From NCBI RefSeq assembly GCF_014649335.1, contig NZ_BMSV01000011.1, forward strand, positions 186,001-250,000: DNA of 64,000 bases, read 5' to 3'. How positions within the stretch are numbered: the stretch's first letter is position 1; each line of letters begins with the position of its first letter. The notes under the pieces are model-generated. The model had not been told where the DNA came from and ran no database searches. It worked only from the letters and a program-made list of their open reading frames with translations. A program made the translations under genes and the position numbers. This DNA is from Streptomyces roseolilacinus (GTDB lineage: Bacteria; Actinomycetota; Actinomycetes; Streptomycetales; Streptomycetaceae). Below, piece after piece: positions 24,545-32,591 of this stretch.

Positions 24545-27500
24545 TGGTCGCCGCCTCCATCATCTTCTCGGTGGTCTCGGCCTCGGAGAGACCGGCCCGC
24601 TCGGCGGCGTCCTTGGCGGCGAGCACTGCCTTGTACGTGGTCGGGATGATCTTGCTGAAGCGGTCCACGGCGGTGGGCCACTCGGCGAGGAGCCTCTCGG
24701 CGACGGTGGAGCCGGTCTCCTCGTGGTGGCGGCGCACCACGTCGTGCAGCCACGCCCGGTCGGTGTCGTCGAGGGCCTCGACGGCCTGCAGGTTGCCGGA
24801 GTTGACGTTGTCCGGGTCGAGGTCGATGACGTAGGCGACGCCGCCGGACATGCCGGCCGCGAAGTTCCGGCCCGTCTCGCCGAGGACGACGGCGTGGCCG
24901 CCGGTCATGTACTCGCAGCCGTGGTCGCCGACGCCCTCGGAGACCACCAGCGCGCCGGAGTTGCGGACGCAGAAGCGCTCGCCGGTGCGGCCGCGCAGGA
25001 AGATCTCGCCGCCGGTCGCGCCGTACGCGATGGTGTTGCCCGCGATGGTCGAGTACTCGGCCAGGTGGTCGGCGGCGCGGTCCGGGCGGACGACGAGGCG
25101 GCCGCCCGACAGGCCCTTGCCGACGTAGTCGTTGGCGTCGCCCTCCAGGCGGAGGGTCACGCCGCGCGGCACGAACGCGCCGAACGACTGGCCCGCGGAG
25201 CCGGTGAAGGTGATGTCGATCGTGTCGTCGGGCAGGCCCGCGCCGCCGAACCGCTTGGTCACCTCGTGGCCGAGCATGGTGCCGACCGTCCGGTTGATGT
25301 TGCGGATCGCCAGCTGGGCGCGGACCGGCCGGGCGTCCTCGGCGCTCGCCGCGCCGAGGGCGTCGGCGGCCAGCTCGATGAGCTGGTTGTCCAGGGCCTT
25401 CTCCAGGCCGTGGTCCTGTCCGACGACCTGGTGGCGGACGGCGCCCTCGGGCAGCTCGGGGACGTGGAACAGCGGGGCCAGGTCGAGGCCCTGGGCCTTC
25501 CAGTGGTCCACGGCCCGCGCGGTGTCGAGGAGTTCGGCGTGGCCGACCGCCTCGGCCAGCGTGCGGAAGCCCAGCTCGGCGAGGAGCTCGCGGACCTCCT
25601 CGGCGATGAACTCGAAGAAGTTCACGACGAACTCGGGCTTGCCGGAGAACCGCTCGCGCAGCACCGGGTTCTGCGTGGCGATGCCGACCGGGCAGGTGTC
25701 CAGGTGGCAGACGCGCATCATGACGCAGCCGGAGACGACGAGCGGCGCGGTGGCGAAGCCGAACTCCTCGGCGCCGAGGAGCGCGGCGATGACCACGTCG
25801 CGGCCGGTCTTCAGCTGGCCGTCGGTCTGGACGACGATCCGGTCGCGCAGCCCGTTGAGCAGCAGGGTCTGCTGGGTCTCGGCGAGGCCGAGCTCCCAGG
25901 GGCCGCCCGCGTGCTTCAGCGAGGTGAGCGGGGAGGCGCCCGTGCCGCCGTCGTGGCCGGAGATGAGCACCACGTCCGCGTGGGCCTTGGACACGCCGGC
26001 CGCGACCGTGCCGACGCCGACCTCGGACACCAGCTTCACGTGGATGCGGGCGGCCGGGTTGGCGTTCTTGAGGTCGTGGATCAGCTGGGCCAGGTCCTCG
26101 ATGGAGTAGATGTCGTGGTGCGGCGGCGGGGAGATCAGGCCGACGCCGGGCGTGGAGTGCCGGGTCCTGGCCACCCACGGGTACACCTTGTGGCCGGGCA
26201 GCTGGCCGCCCTCGCCGGGCTTGGCGCCCTGGGCCATCTTGATCTGGATGTCGTCGGCGTTGACCAGGTACTCGCTGGTGACGCCGAAGCGGCCGGAGGC
26301 GACCTGCTTGATGGCCGACCGGCGGGCCGGGTCGTACAGCCGGTCCGGGTCCTCGCCGCCCTCACCGGTGTTGGACTTGGCGCCCAGCTGGTTCATGGCG
26401 ACGGCGAGGGTCTCGTGCGCCTCCTTGGAGATGGAGCCGTACGACATGGCGCCGGTGGAGAACCGCTTGACGATCTCGCTGACCGGCTCGACCTCCTCGA
26501 TCGGGATCGAGGGGCGGTCGGAGGTGAAGCCGAACAGGCCGCGCAGCGTCATCAGCCGCTCGGACTGCTCGTTCACCCGCTCCGTGTACTTCTTGAAGAT
26601 GTCGTACCGCTTGGAGCGCGTGGCGTGCTGGAGGCGGAAGACCGTCTCGGGGTCGAACAGGTGCGGCTCGCCCTCGCGGCGCCACTGGTACTCGCCGCCG
26701 ATGTCCAGGGCGCGGTGGGCCGGCGCGATGCCGCTGGCCGGGTACGCCTTGGCGTGGCGGGCGGCGACCTCCTTGGCGACGACGTCGAGGCCGGCGCCGC
26801 CGATCTTGCTGGAGGTGCCGTTGAAGTACGTGTCGACGAAGGTCTGGTCGAGGCCGACGGCCTCGAAGACCTGGGCGCCGCGGTAGGAGGCGACGGTCGA
26901 GATGCCCATCTTCGACATGACCTTCAGCACGCCCTTGCCGAGGGCGTGGATGAGGTTGCGGATGGCCTGCTCGGGCTCGACGCCCTCGATGAACGTGCCG
27001 GCGCGGGCGAGGTCCTCGACGGACTCCATGGCGAGGTACGGGTTCACGGCGGCGGCGCCGTAGCCGATGAGCAGCGCGACGTGGTGGACCTCGCGGACGT
27101 CGCCGGCCTCGACCAGCAGGCCCACCTGGGTGCGCTGCTTGGTGCGGATGAGGTGGTGGTGGACGGCCGCGGTGAGCAGCAGCGAGGGGATCGGCGCGTG
27201 CTCGGCGTCGGAGTGCCGGTCGGACAGGACGATGAGGCGGGCGCCGTCCTCGATCGCGGCGTCGGCCTCGGCGCAGATCTCCTCGATCCGGGCGGCGAGG
27301 GCGTCGCCGCCGCCGGAGACCCGGTACAGGCCGGAGAGGGTGACCGCGGTCATGCCGGGCATGTCGCCGTCGGCGTTGACGTGGATGAGCTTGGCCAGCT
27401 CGTCGTTGTCGATGACCGGGAACGGCAGGGTGACGCTGCGGCAGGACGCGGCGGTCGGCTCCAGCAGGTTGCCCTGCGGGCCGAGCGAGGAGATCAGCGA

Positions 27501-29099
27501 GGTGACGAGCTCCTCGCGGATGGCGTCCAGCGGCGGGTTGGTGACCTGCGCGAACAGCTGGGTGAAGTAGTCGAACAGGAGGCGCGGGCGGTCGGAGAGC
27601 GCGGCGATGGGCGAGTCGGTGCCCATGGAGCCGATCGGTTCGGCGCCGGCGCGGGCCATCGGCGCGAGGATGACGCGCAGCTCCTCCTCGGTGTAGCCGA
27701 AGGTCTGCTGGCGGCGGGTGACCGAGGCGTGGGTGTGGACGATGTGCTCGCGCTCGGGCAGGTCGCCCAGCTCGATGATCCCGGTCTCCAGCCACTCCTG
27801 GTACGGGTGTTCGGCGGCGAGCTTCGCCTTGATCTCGTCGTCCTCGATGATGCGGTGCTCCGCGGTGTCGACGAGGAACATCTTGCCGGGCTGGAGGCGG
27901 CCCTTGCGGACGACCTTGCCGGGCGCGACGTCGAGGACGCCGACCTCGGAGGAGAGGACGACGAGGCCGTCCTCGGTGACCCAGTAGCGGCCGGGGCGCA
28001 GGCCGTTGCGGTCCAGGACGGCGCCGATCTGGGTGCCGTCGGTGAAGGTGACGCAGGCGGGGCCGTCCCAGGGCTCCATCATCGTGGAGTGGTACTGGTA
28101 GAAGGCGCGCCGGGCCGGGTCCATGGAGTCGTGGTTCTCCCACGCCTCGGGGACCATCATCAGCACCGCGTGGGGCAGGGAGCGGCCGCCGAGGTGCAGC
28201 AGTTCCAGGACCTCGTCGAAGGAGGCGGAGTCGGACGCGTCCGGGGAGCAGATCGGGAAGATCCGCTCCAGGTCCCCGTCGCCGAAGAGGTCGGAGACGA
28301 GCTGGGACTCGCGGGCGCGCATCCAGTTGCGGTTGCCCTTGACCGTGTTGATCTCGCCGTTGTGGGCGACGAAGCGGTACGGGTGGGCGAGCGGCCAGCT
28401 CGGGAAGGTGTTGGTGGAGAACCGCGAGTGGACCAGGGCGAGCGCGCTGGCGACGCGGCGGTCGGACAGGTCCGGGAAGAACGGCTCCAGCTGGCCGGTG
28501 GTGAGCATGCCCTTGTAGACCAGGGTCCGGGCGGACAGCGAGGCGAAGTAGACGCCCAGCTCCAGCTCGGCGCGCTTGCGCAGCACGAACGCCCTGCGGT
28601 CCAGTTCGAGGCCGGAGCGGGCGCCGCCGTCGGTGACGAACAGCTGGCGGAAGGCGGGCATGGTGGAGCGGGCGGTGGCGCCGAGGAGGCCCGGGGTGAC
28701 GGGGACCTCGCGCCAGCCGAGGACGGTGAGGCCCTCCTCGCGGGCGAGCGTCTCGATGTGTGAGACGGCTTCGTCCGCGGTGTCCTCGGGGAGGAAGGCG
28801 GCGCCGACGGCGTACGTGCCGGCCTCGGGCAGCGGGAACCCGGCGACCTCGCGCAGGAACGCGTCCGGGACCTGGATGAGGATGCCGGCGCCGTCACCGG
28901 AGTCGGGTTCGGAGCCGGTCGCGCCGCGGTGCTCCAGGTTGCGCAGTACGGTCAGCGCCTGCTCGACCAGCTCGTGGCTGGGGACACCGGTGAGGGTGGC
29001 CACCAACCCGACGCCGCACGCGTCGTGTTCGTTGCGGGGGTCGTACATCCCCTGCGGAGCGGGGCGACTGTCCATGGGCGACCAGGCGTCGGAACGCAT
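24537..29099 (-). CDS. gltB: Glutamate synthase (NADPH) large subunit
   Basis: A 1520-residue full-length GltB. Cys28 in NEHDACGVG becomes the N-terminal nucleophile after removal of a 27-residue propeptide; this class II glutaminase domain (~28-430) releases ammonia from glutamine. The central domain follows, then the FMN-binding synthase domain (~850-1250) with GEGGEDP, VKLVSEVGVGTVAAGVSKAHAD in pieces, and the 3Fe-4S Cys motif CVMMRVCHLDTCPVG. The C-terminal beta-helix (GXXG repeats such as GLSGGRLVV and GMSGGVAYV) runs to the end. ATG at 29099 has GGGAGAG 4 nt upstream; the frame is open far upstream but that part has no ribosome site. Several inverted repeats precede it. Confidence 0.96.
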   Translation of the reverse strand: MRSDAWSPMDSRPAPQGMYDPRNEHDACGVGLVATLTGVPSHELVEQALTVLRNLEHRGATGSEPDSGDGAGILIQVPDAFLREVAGFPLPEAGTYAVGAAFLPEDTADEAVSHIETLAREEGLTVLGWREVPVTPGLLGATARSTMPAFRQLFVTDGGARSGLELDRRAFVLRKRAELELGVYFASLSARTLVYKGMLTTGQLEPFFPDLSDRRVASALALVHSRFSTNTFPSWPLAHPYRFVAHNGEINTVKGNRNWMRARESQLVSDLFGDGDLERIFPICSPDASDSASFDEVLELLHLGGRSLPHAVLMMVPEAWENHDSMDPARRAFYQYHSTMMEPWDGPACVTFTDGTQIGAVLDRNGLRPGRYWVTEDGLVVLSSEVGVLDVAPGKVVRKGRLQPGKMFLVDTAEHRIIEDDEIKAKLAAEHPYQEWLETGIIELGDLPEREHIVHTHASVTRRQQTFGYTEEELRVILAPMARAGAEPIGSMGTDSPIAALSDRPRLLFDYFTQLFAQVTNPPLDAIREELVTSLISSLGPQGNLLEPTAASCRSVTLPFPVIDNDELAKLIHVNADGDMPGMTAVTLSGLYRVSGGGDALAARIEEICAEADAAIEDGARLIVLSDRHSDAEHAPIPSLLLTAAVHHHLIRTKQRTQVGLLVEAGDVREVHHVALLIGYGAAAVNPYLAMESVEDLARAGTFIEGVEPEQAIRNLIHALGKGVLKVMSKMGISTVASYRGAQVFEAVGLDQTFVDTYFNGTSSKIGGAGLDVVAKEVAARHAKAYPASGIAPAHRALDIGGEYQWRREGEPHLFDPETVFRLQHATRSKRYDIFKKYTERVNEQSERLMTLRGLFGFTSDRPSIPIEEVEPVSEIVKRFSTGAMSYGSISKEAHETLAVAMNQLGAKSNTGEGGEDPDRLYDPARRSAIKQVASGRFGVTSEYLVNADDIQIKMAQGAKPGEGGQLPGHKVYPWVARTRHSTPGVGLISPPPHHDIYSIEDLAQLIHDLKNANPAARIHVKLVSEVGVGTVAAGVSKAHADVVLISGHDGGTGASPLTSLKHAGGPWELGLAETQQTLLLNGLRDRIVVQTDGQLKTGRDVVIAALLGAEEFGFATAPLVVSGCVMMRVCHLDTCPVGIATQNPVLRERFSGKPEFVVNFFEFIAEEVRELLAELGFRTLAEAVGHAELLDTARAVDHWKAQGLDLAPLFHVPELPEGAVRHQVVGQDHGLEKALDNQLIELAADALGAASAEDARPVRAQLAIRNINRTVGTMLGHEVTKRFGGAGLPDDTIDITFTGSAGQSFGAFVPRGVTLRLEGDANDYVGKGLSGGRLVVRPDRAADHLAEYSTIAGNTIAYGATGGEIFLRGRTGERFCVRNSGALVVSEGVGDHGCEYMTGGHAVVLGETGRNFAAGMSGGVAYVIDLDPDNVNSGNLQAVEALDDTDRAWLHDVVRRHHEETGSTVAERLLAEWPTAVDRFSKIIPTTYKAVLAAKDAAERAGLSEAETTEKMMEAATNG

Positions 29100-29164
29100 C
29101 GGCTCTCCCGTCGTCGTCGTGGCATATGCGAGTGCCGAAGGGACGACGTTGGCCCTCCGCTGAA

Positions 29165-29180
29165 ATTTCGTGCAGGTTAC
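29165..29180 (-). promoter_or_regulatory. Candidate GlnR half-box upstream of gltB
   Basis: Read on the gltB strand, GTAAC-CTGCAC-GAAAT fits the GlnR pattern gTnAC-n6-GaAAc with one mismatch, 66 bp before the gltB ATG. GlnR is the nitrogen regulator of Streptomyces; only one a/b unit is seen rather than the usual pair. Confidence 0.4.
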
Positions 29181-29224
29181 ATGATGGAATGCTTCTCGAA
29201 AACCGGATAGTTCATTCCAGCATG
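29180..29224. promoter_or_regulatory. Long spaced inverted repeat upstream of gltB
   Basis: CATGATGGAATG (29180-29191) and CATTCCAGCATG (29213-29224) are inverted copies matching at 11 of 12 positions, with centres 33 bp apart (about three helical turns). This geometry suits a dimeric regulator bridging two sites. It overlaps the candidate GlnR box by one base. Confidence 0.55.
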
Positions 29225-29226
29225 CG

Positions 29227-29247
29227 GACACCACAGGGGGTGGTGTC
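29227..29247. promoter_or_regulatory. Perfect palindrome next to the gltB inverted repeat
   Basis: GACACCAC, 5 nt, GTGGTGTC: perfect 8-bp arms, beginning 2 bp after the previous repeat. It could be an operator or a small hairpin. The gene-free stretch 29100-29532 holds these elements and the terminator of the VIT-family gene. Confidence 0.5.
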
Positions 29248-29480
29248 GCTGTGGTCTCACGTCGGGTGGACAGAGCGGAAGGGACACGGGTGGCGTCCTG
29301 CGGCCTGTCGGGGGGAAGCGGGCCTCGTTGCCCGCGGCGCTCACGACTCATCCCCTCGGACGAGGGAGTCGAAACCGCCGGGTATCGGCTACCTATGTGG
29401 TGCCTTGCATAGTGTCCCACCTGCCGACCGATCCGGCTATTGGACGTTCGTCACAACGCCCCGGCAACACGACGGTAACC

Positions 29481-29512
29481 CGGCCGCCCGCGGACCGCAC
29501 CGCGGGCGGCCG
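29481..29512 (-). terminator. Terminator of the VIT-family gene
   Basis: CGGCCGCCCGCGG (29481-29493) pairs with CCGCGGGCGGCCG (29500-29512), a perfect 13-bp stem with a 6-nt loop, 20 bp past the stop at 29533. Confidence 0.75.
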
Positions 29513-29532
29513 GCCGCCGGGACCCTCCCGCC

Positions 29533-30261
29533 TCAGAGCACCGCGCCGAAGGCACTGCCCAGCGCGTACGTCACGGCCGCCGCCGCGCCGCCGAGGGCCA
29601 GCTGCCGCAGGCCGCTGTACCACCAGCCGCGCGCCGTCACCCGCGCGACGAGCGCCCCGCAGGCGAACAGCCCGGCGAGCGCCAGCAGCACCGCGGGCCA
29701 CAGCGCGGTCGCGCCCAGCAGGTACGGCAGGACGGGCAGCAGCGCGCCCAGCGCGAACGAGCCGAACGACGAGGCGGCGGCGACCAGCGGCGACGGCAGG
29801 TCGTCCGGGTCGATGCCCAGCTCCTCGCGGGCGTGGATCTCCAGCGCCTGCTCCGGGTCGCGCGACAGCTGCATGGCCACCTCGCGGGCGAGCGGGGGCT
29901 CGACACCGCGCGCCACGTACAGCGCGGCCAGCTCCTCCATCTCGTCCACCGGGTGCTTGCGCAGCTCCCGCCGTTCGACGTCCAGCTCCGCCTCGACCAG
30001 CTCCCGCTGGGAGGCGACGGAGGTGTACTCGCCGGCCGCCATGGAGAACGCGCCGGCGGCGAGGCCGGCCAGGCCGGTGACGACGACGGCCTGCTGCGAG
30101 ACCGAACTGCCCGCCACACCCGTCATCAGCGCCAGGTTGGAGACCAGCCCGTCCATCGCGCCGAACACCGCCGGGCGCAGCCAGCCGCCGTTCACGTCGC
30201 GGTGGGTGTGGTTGTCGCGGTGGGCGACGTGCAGCGCGGCCTCGGTCTCGATGATGGACAC
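29533..30261 (-). CDS. VIT1/CCC1-family metal (Fe/Mn) transporter
   Basis: A 242-residue membrane protein of the vacuolar-iron-transporter family. A cytoplasmic N terminus (HRDNHTHRDVNGGWLRPAVFGAMDGLVSN) leads into TM1, whose FGAMDGLVSNLAL is the family signature. TM2 contains AAGAFSMAAGEYTSVASQ, which supplies a conserved Gly/Met/Glu ion path. The middle hydrophilic domain (~78-155, ERRELRKHPVDEMEELAALYVARG...) is the family metal-binding hub of Glu residues; three more spans follow. It likely exports or sequesters Fe2+ or Mn2+. GTG at 30261 follows GGGGAG. Inverted repeats lie just upstream, fitting control by a metal-responsive regulator. Confidence 0.88.
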   Translation of the reverse strand: MSIIETEAALHVAHRDNHTHRDVNGGWLRPAVFGAMDGLVSNLALMTGVAGSSVSQQAVVVTGLAGLAAGAFSMAAGEYTSVASQRELVEAELDVERRELRKHPVDEMEELAALYVARGVEPPLAREVAMQLSRDPEQALEIHAREELGIDPDDLPSPLVAAASSFGSFALGALLPVLPYLLGATALWPAVLLALAGLFACGALVARVTARGWWYSGLRQLALGGAAAAVTYALGSAFGAVL

Positions 30262-30309
30262 AGCTCTCCCCTTGCTCCGCGCGGGCCGACCCGCGCCTCT
30301 CCCTGATCA

Positions 30310-30331
30310 ACATCGAAAATACGCTCGATGT
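30310..30331. promoter_or_regulatory. Inverted repeat upstream of the VIT-family gene
   Basis: ACATCGA, 8 nt, TCGATGT: perfect 7-bp arms, 48 bp before the GTG at 30261. The AT-rich spacer (AAATACGC) and position suggest an operator over the promoter. Confidence 0.5.
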
Positions 30332-30356
30332 AAGGGGCGCGCCAGCAAGGCAGGCT

Positions 30357-30367
30357 TTACTTAGTAA
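30357..30367. promoter_or_regulatory. Small AT-rich dyad between VIT-family and ribokinase genes
   Basis: TTACT-T-AGTAA is an 11-bp dyad in otherwise GC-rich DNA. The surrounding AGGCTTTACTTAG is loosely similar to DtxR/DmdR iron boxes, but the match is weak. Confidence 0.3.
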
Positions 30368-30435
30368 GGGTCACCACACCAGCGGGCGGGGTGCCCGCCG
30401 GGGACGGGAGGCCCCTCGCGGGGGAGAATCCCGGC

Positions 30436-31338
30436 ATGACGCGCACCTGGCCCCCGCCCCGCATCGCGGTGCTGGGCAGCACCAACATGGACCTCGTCGC
30501 CTACGTGGCCCGGGCGCCCGGGCTCGGGGAGACCGTGGCGGGACGGGAGTTCCGCACGGTCCCCGGCGGCAAGGGCGCCAACCAGGCCGTCGCGGCGGCC
30601 CGGGCGGGCGCCGAGGTGTCGATGATCGGCGCGGTGGGCTCCGACGACTTCGGCGTCCGGCTGCGGACGGCCCTCGCGGAGTCCGGCGTCGACACCGGCC
30701 TGCTGCGCACGGTCGACGGCCCGTCCGGCACCGCCCACATCGTGGTCGACGACGACGGCGGCAACGCCATCGTCGTCGTCCCCGGCGCCAACGCCTCCGT
30801 CACCGGCCTCACCCCGGCGGACGAGGCCCGCATCGCGGCGGCGGACGCTCTGCTGCTCCAGCTGGAGCTCCCGTTGGAGGCGGTCGTCGCCGGTGCGCGG
30901 GCCGCCCGCCGCCACGGCGTCCGCACCGTCCTCACGCCCTCCCCCGCCCGGCCGCTGCCGCACGACCTGCTGGAGCTGATCGACCTGCTGGTGCCCAACG
31001 AGCACGAGGCGAGCGGGCTGGCCGGCGTCGCCGACCCGCGCGCGGCCGCCGAGGAGCTGCTGCGGGTCGTCCCGGAGGTGGTCGTGACGCTCGGCGCGGC
31101 CGGCTCCCTGTACGCGGCCCGGGGCGCCCGGCCGGTGACCGTGCCCGCCCGGCGGGTGCGGGCCGTGGACACGACCGCGGCCGGGGACACGTTCACCGGG
31201 GCGCTCGCGGTGGCCCTCGGGGAGGGCAGGGCCGTGCCGGACGCCCTGGCGTGGGCGTCGGCGGCGGCGTCGCTGTCGGTGCAGCGGGCCGGGGCGTCGT
31301 CCTCCATGCCGTACCGCTCGGAGATCGAGGCGCTCTGA
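30436..31338 (+). CDS. Ribokinase-like PfkB-family carbohydrate kinase
   Basis: A 300-residue PfkB kinase, most like ribokinase (D-ribose + ATP gives ribose 5-phosphate). The N-terminal IAVLGSTNMDLVAYVARAPGLGETV and VPGGKGANQAVAAARAGA (PfkB signature 1, residues ~38-55) bind the sugar. Near the C terminus DTTAAGDTFTGALAVAL (signature 2, around residues 240-256) contains the catalytic base Asp in GD. The family's monovalent-cation loop follows (ASLSVQRAGASSSMP). ATG at 30436 is preceded by GGGGGAGAA. No ribose transporter or rbs repressor is adjacent, so the substrate is inferred. It converges on lgt. Confidence 0.87.
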   Translation: MTRTWPPPRIAVLGSTNMDLVAYVARAPGLGETVAGREFRTVPGGKGANQAVAAARAGAEVSMIGAVGSDDFGVRLRTALAESGVDTGLLRTVDGPSGTAHIVVDDDGGNAIVVVPGANASVTGLTPADEARIAAADALLLQLELPLEAVVAGARAARRHGVRTVLTPSPARPLPHDLLELIDLLVPNEHEASGLAGVADPRAAAEELLRVVPEVVVTLGAAGSLYAARGARPVTVPARRVRAVDTTAAGDTFTGALAVALGEGRAVPDALAWASAAASLSVQRAGASSSMPYRSEIEAL

Positions 31339-31344
31339 GACGGC

Positions 31345-31386
31345 GGAGCGGCCGCCCGGGCCCCCTCGGGTCCGGACGGCCGCTCC
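31345..31386. terminator. Hairpin between ribokinase gene and lgt
   Basis: GGAGCGGCCG (31345-31354) pairs with CGGCCGCTCC (31377-31386), with additional internal pairing, between convergent stops at 31338 and 31403. Confidence 0.7.
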
Positions 31387-31402
31387 TCGCGCGCGGGCGC
31401 GG

Positions 31403-32419
31403 TTACGACTTCTGCGGCGCCTTGGCCCCCGCGCCGGCCTCGCCGGCGGCGGGCTCGTCGGCGGCGGGCTCGTCGGCGGCGGGCTCGCCGGTGTCGGTCT
31501 TGGCGAGATCGGTCTTGGCGGTCTCGGTCTTGGCGAGATCGGTCTTGGCGGTCTCGGTCTTGGCGCCGGTGTCCGCGGTGGCCGTCCCCGCGCCGGCCCT
31601 GGCGGCCGCCGGGGGCTCCACGACCTCCTCCCGGCCCGGACGCTTCCGCGCCGACAGCACGATGTACGTGACGGCCAGCAGGAAGACCACGATCGCCGTC
31701 CACACGTTGAGGCGCAGCCCCAGGATGTGGTGGGCGTCGTCGACGCGCATGTACTCGATCCAGCCGCGGCCCGCGCAGTACGCGGCGACGTACAGGGCGA
31801 AGGCCCGGCCGTGGCCCAGCGTGAACCGGCGGTCGGCCCAGATCACCAGGAGGGCGACGCCGACGCACCACAGCGACTCGTACAGGAAGGTCGGGTGGTA
31901 GAGCCCGGCCTCGCGGTTCACGCCCTCGCCGATCTCCAGCGCCCACGGCAGGTCGGTGGGCCGGCCGTACAGCTCCTGGTTGAACCAGTTGCCCCAGCGG
32001 CCGATCGCCTGGGCGAAGGCGATGCCCGGCGCGATCGCGTCGGCGTACGCGGGCAGCGGGATCCCCCGGCGGCGGCAGCCGATCCAGGCGCCCACCGCGC
32101 CGAGCGCGATCGCGCCCCAGATGCCGAGGCCGCCTTCCCAGATCTTGAACGCGTCGACCCAGTTCCGGCCCTCGCTGAAGTACAGCTGGTAGTCCGTGAC
32201 GACGTGGTAGAGCCGGCCGCCGACCAGTCCGAAGGGAACCGCCCAGACGGCGATGTCGGCCACGGTGCCGGCGGTGCCGCCCCGGGCGACCCAGCGCCTG
32301 TTGCCGTACCAGACGGCGACGAAGACACCGATGATGATGCAGAAGGCGTAGCCGCGCAGCGGGACCGGTCCGAGGTGGATCACGCCGGTCGACGGGCTGG
32401 GAATGTAGGCAAGGTCCAT
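31403..32419 (-). CDS. lgt: Prolipoprotein diacylglyceryl transferase
   Basis: A 338-residue integral membrane enzyme that moves diacylglycerol from phosphatidylglycerol onto the lipobox Cys of prelipoproteins. About seven hydrophobic spans are seen. The Lgt signature GRWGNWFNQELYGRPTDLPW (about residues 140-160) is intact, as are VGGRLYHVVTD (catalytic His) and the later GRGWIEYMRVDDAH. The last ~60 residues are a hydrophilic tail with repeated KTDLAKTETA and EPAADEPAAD units, encoded by tandem DNA repeats. ATG at 32419 follows GGTGG; an upstream in-frame ATG at 32461 is unlikely. LivK is one visible candidate substrate. Confidence 0.95.
   Translation of the reverse strand: MDLAYIPSPSTGVIHLGPVPLRGYAFCIIIGVFVAVWYGNRRWVARGGTAGTVADIAVWAVPFGLVGGRLYHVVTDYQLYFSEGRNWVDAFKIWEGGLGIWGAIALGAVGAWIGCRRRGIPLPAYADAIAPGIAFAQAIGRWGNWFNQELYGRPTDLPWALEIGEGVNREAGLYHPTFLYESLWCVGVALLVIWADRRFTLGHGRAFALYVAAYCAGRGWIEYMRVDDAHHILGLRLNVWTAIVVFLLAVTYIVLSARKRPGREEVVEPPAAARAGAGTATADTGAKTETAKTDLAKTETAKTDLAKTDTGEPAADEPAADEPAAGEAGAGAKAPQKS
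31445..31560. repeat. In-frame tandem repeats in the lgt 3' end
   Basis: Two exact 30-bp units (31501-31530 and 31531-31560) encode TAKTDLAKTE-type decamers, next to three near-identical 15-bp units (31445-31489) encoding EPAAD. Both unit lengths are multiples of three, so copy-number change would keep the frame. Confidence 0.85.
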
Positions 32420-32591
32420 GGCACCACCGACGCTACCCTGCCGGGCCGGTGACCGGGTCACCCGCCCGGCAAAGACTGCATAACACCCGGCCGGTTCCGC
32501 CCGGTCGGACGGTGGCCGGGGCCGCGGCGCGGGCCCCGGCCACCGTCGGTACGGCGTCGGTACGGCATCGATACGCGGGGTCGGTACGGCG
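32420..32591. other. lgt upstream gap
   Basis: 172 bp between lgt and the DsbA-like gene with short GTACGGCGTC-type direct repeats (GGTACGGCGTCGGTACGGC and later GGTACGGCGTCAGTACG) but no gene or clear promoter. Confidence 0.4.

Noticed and set aside
24471..28763. 1430-codon plus-strand frame opposite gltB/gltD
   Set aside because: Antisense shadow of two well-established genes; low-complexity Gly/Val/Asp sequence, no domain.
30346..30364. DmdR/DtxR iron box upstream of the VIT-family gene
   Set aside because: Only about 10 of 18 positions agree with the consensus by eye; reported only as a weak dyad.
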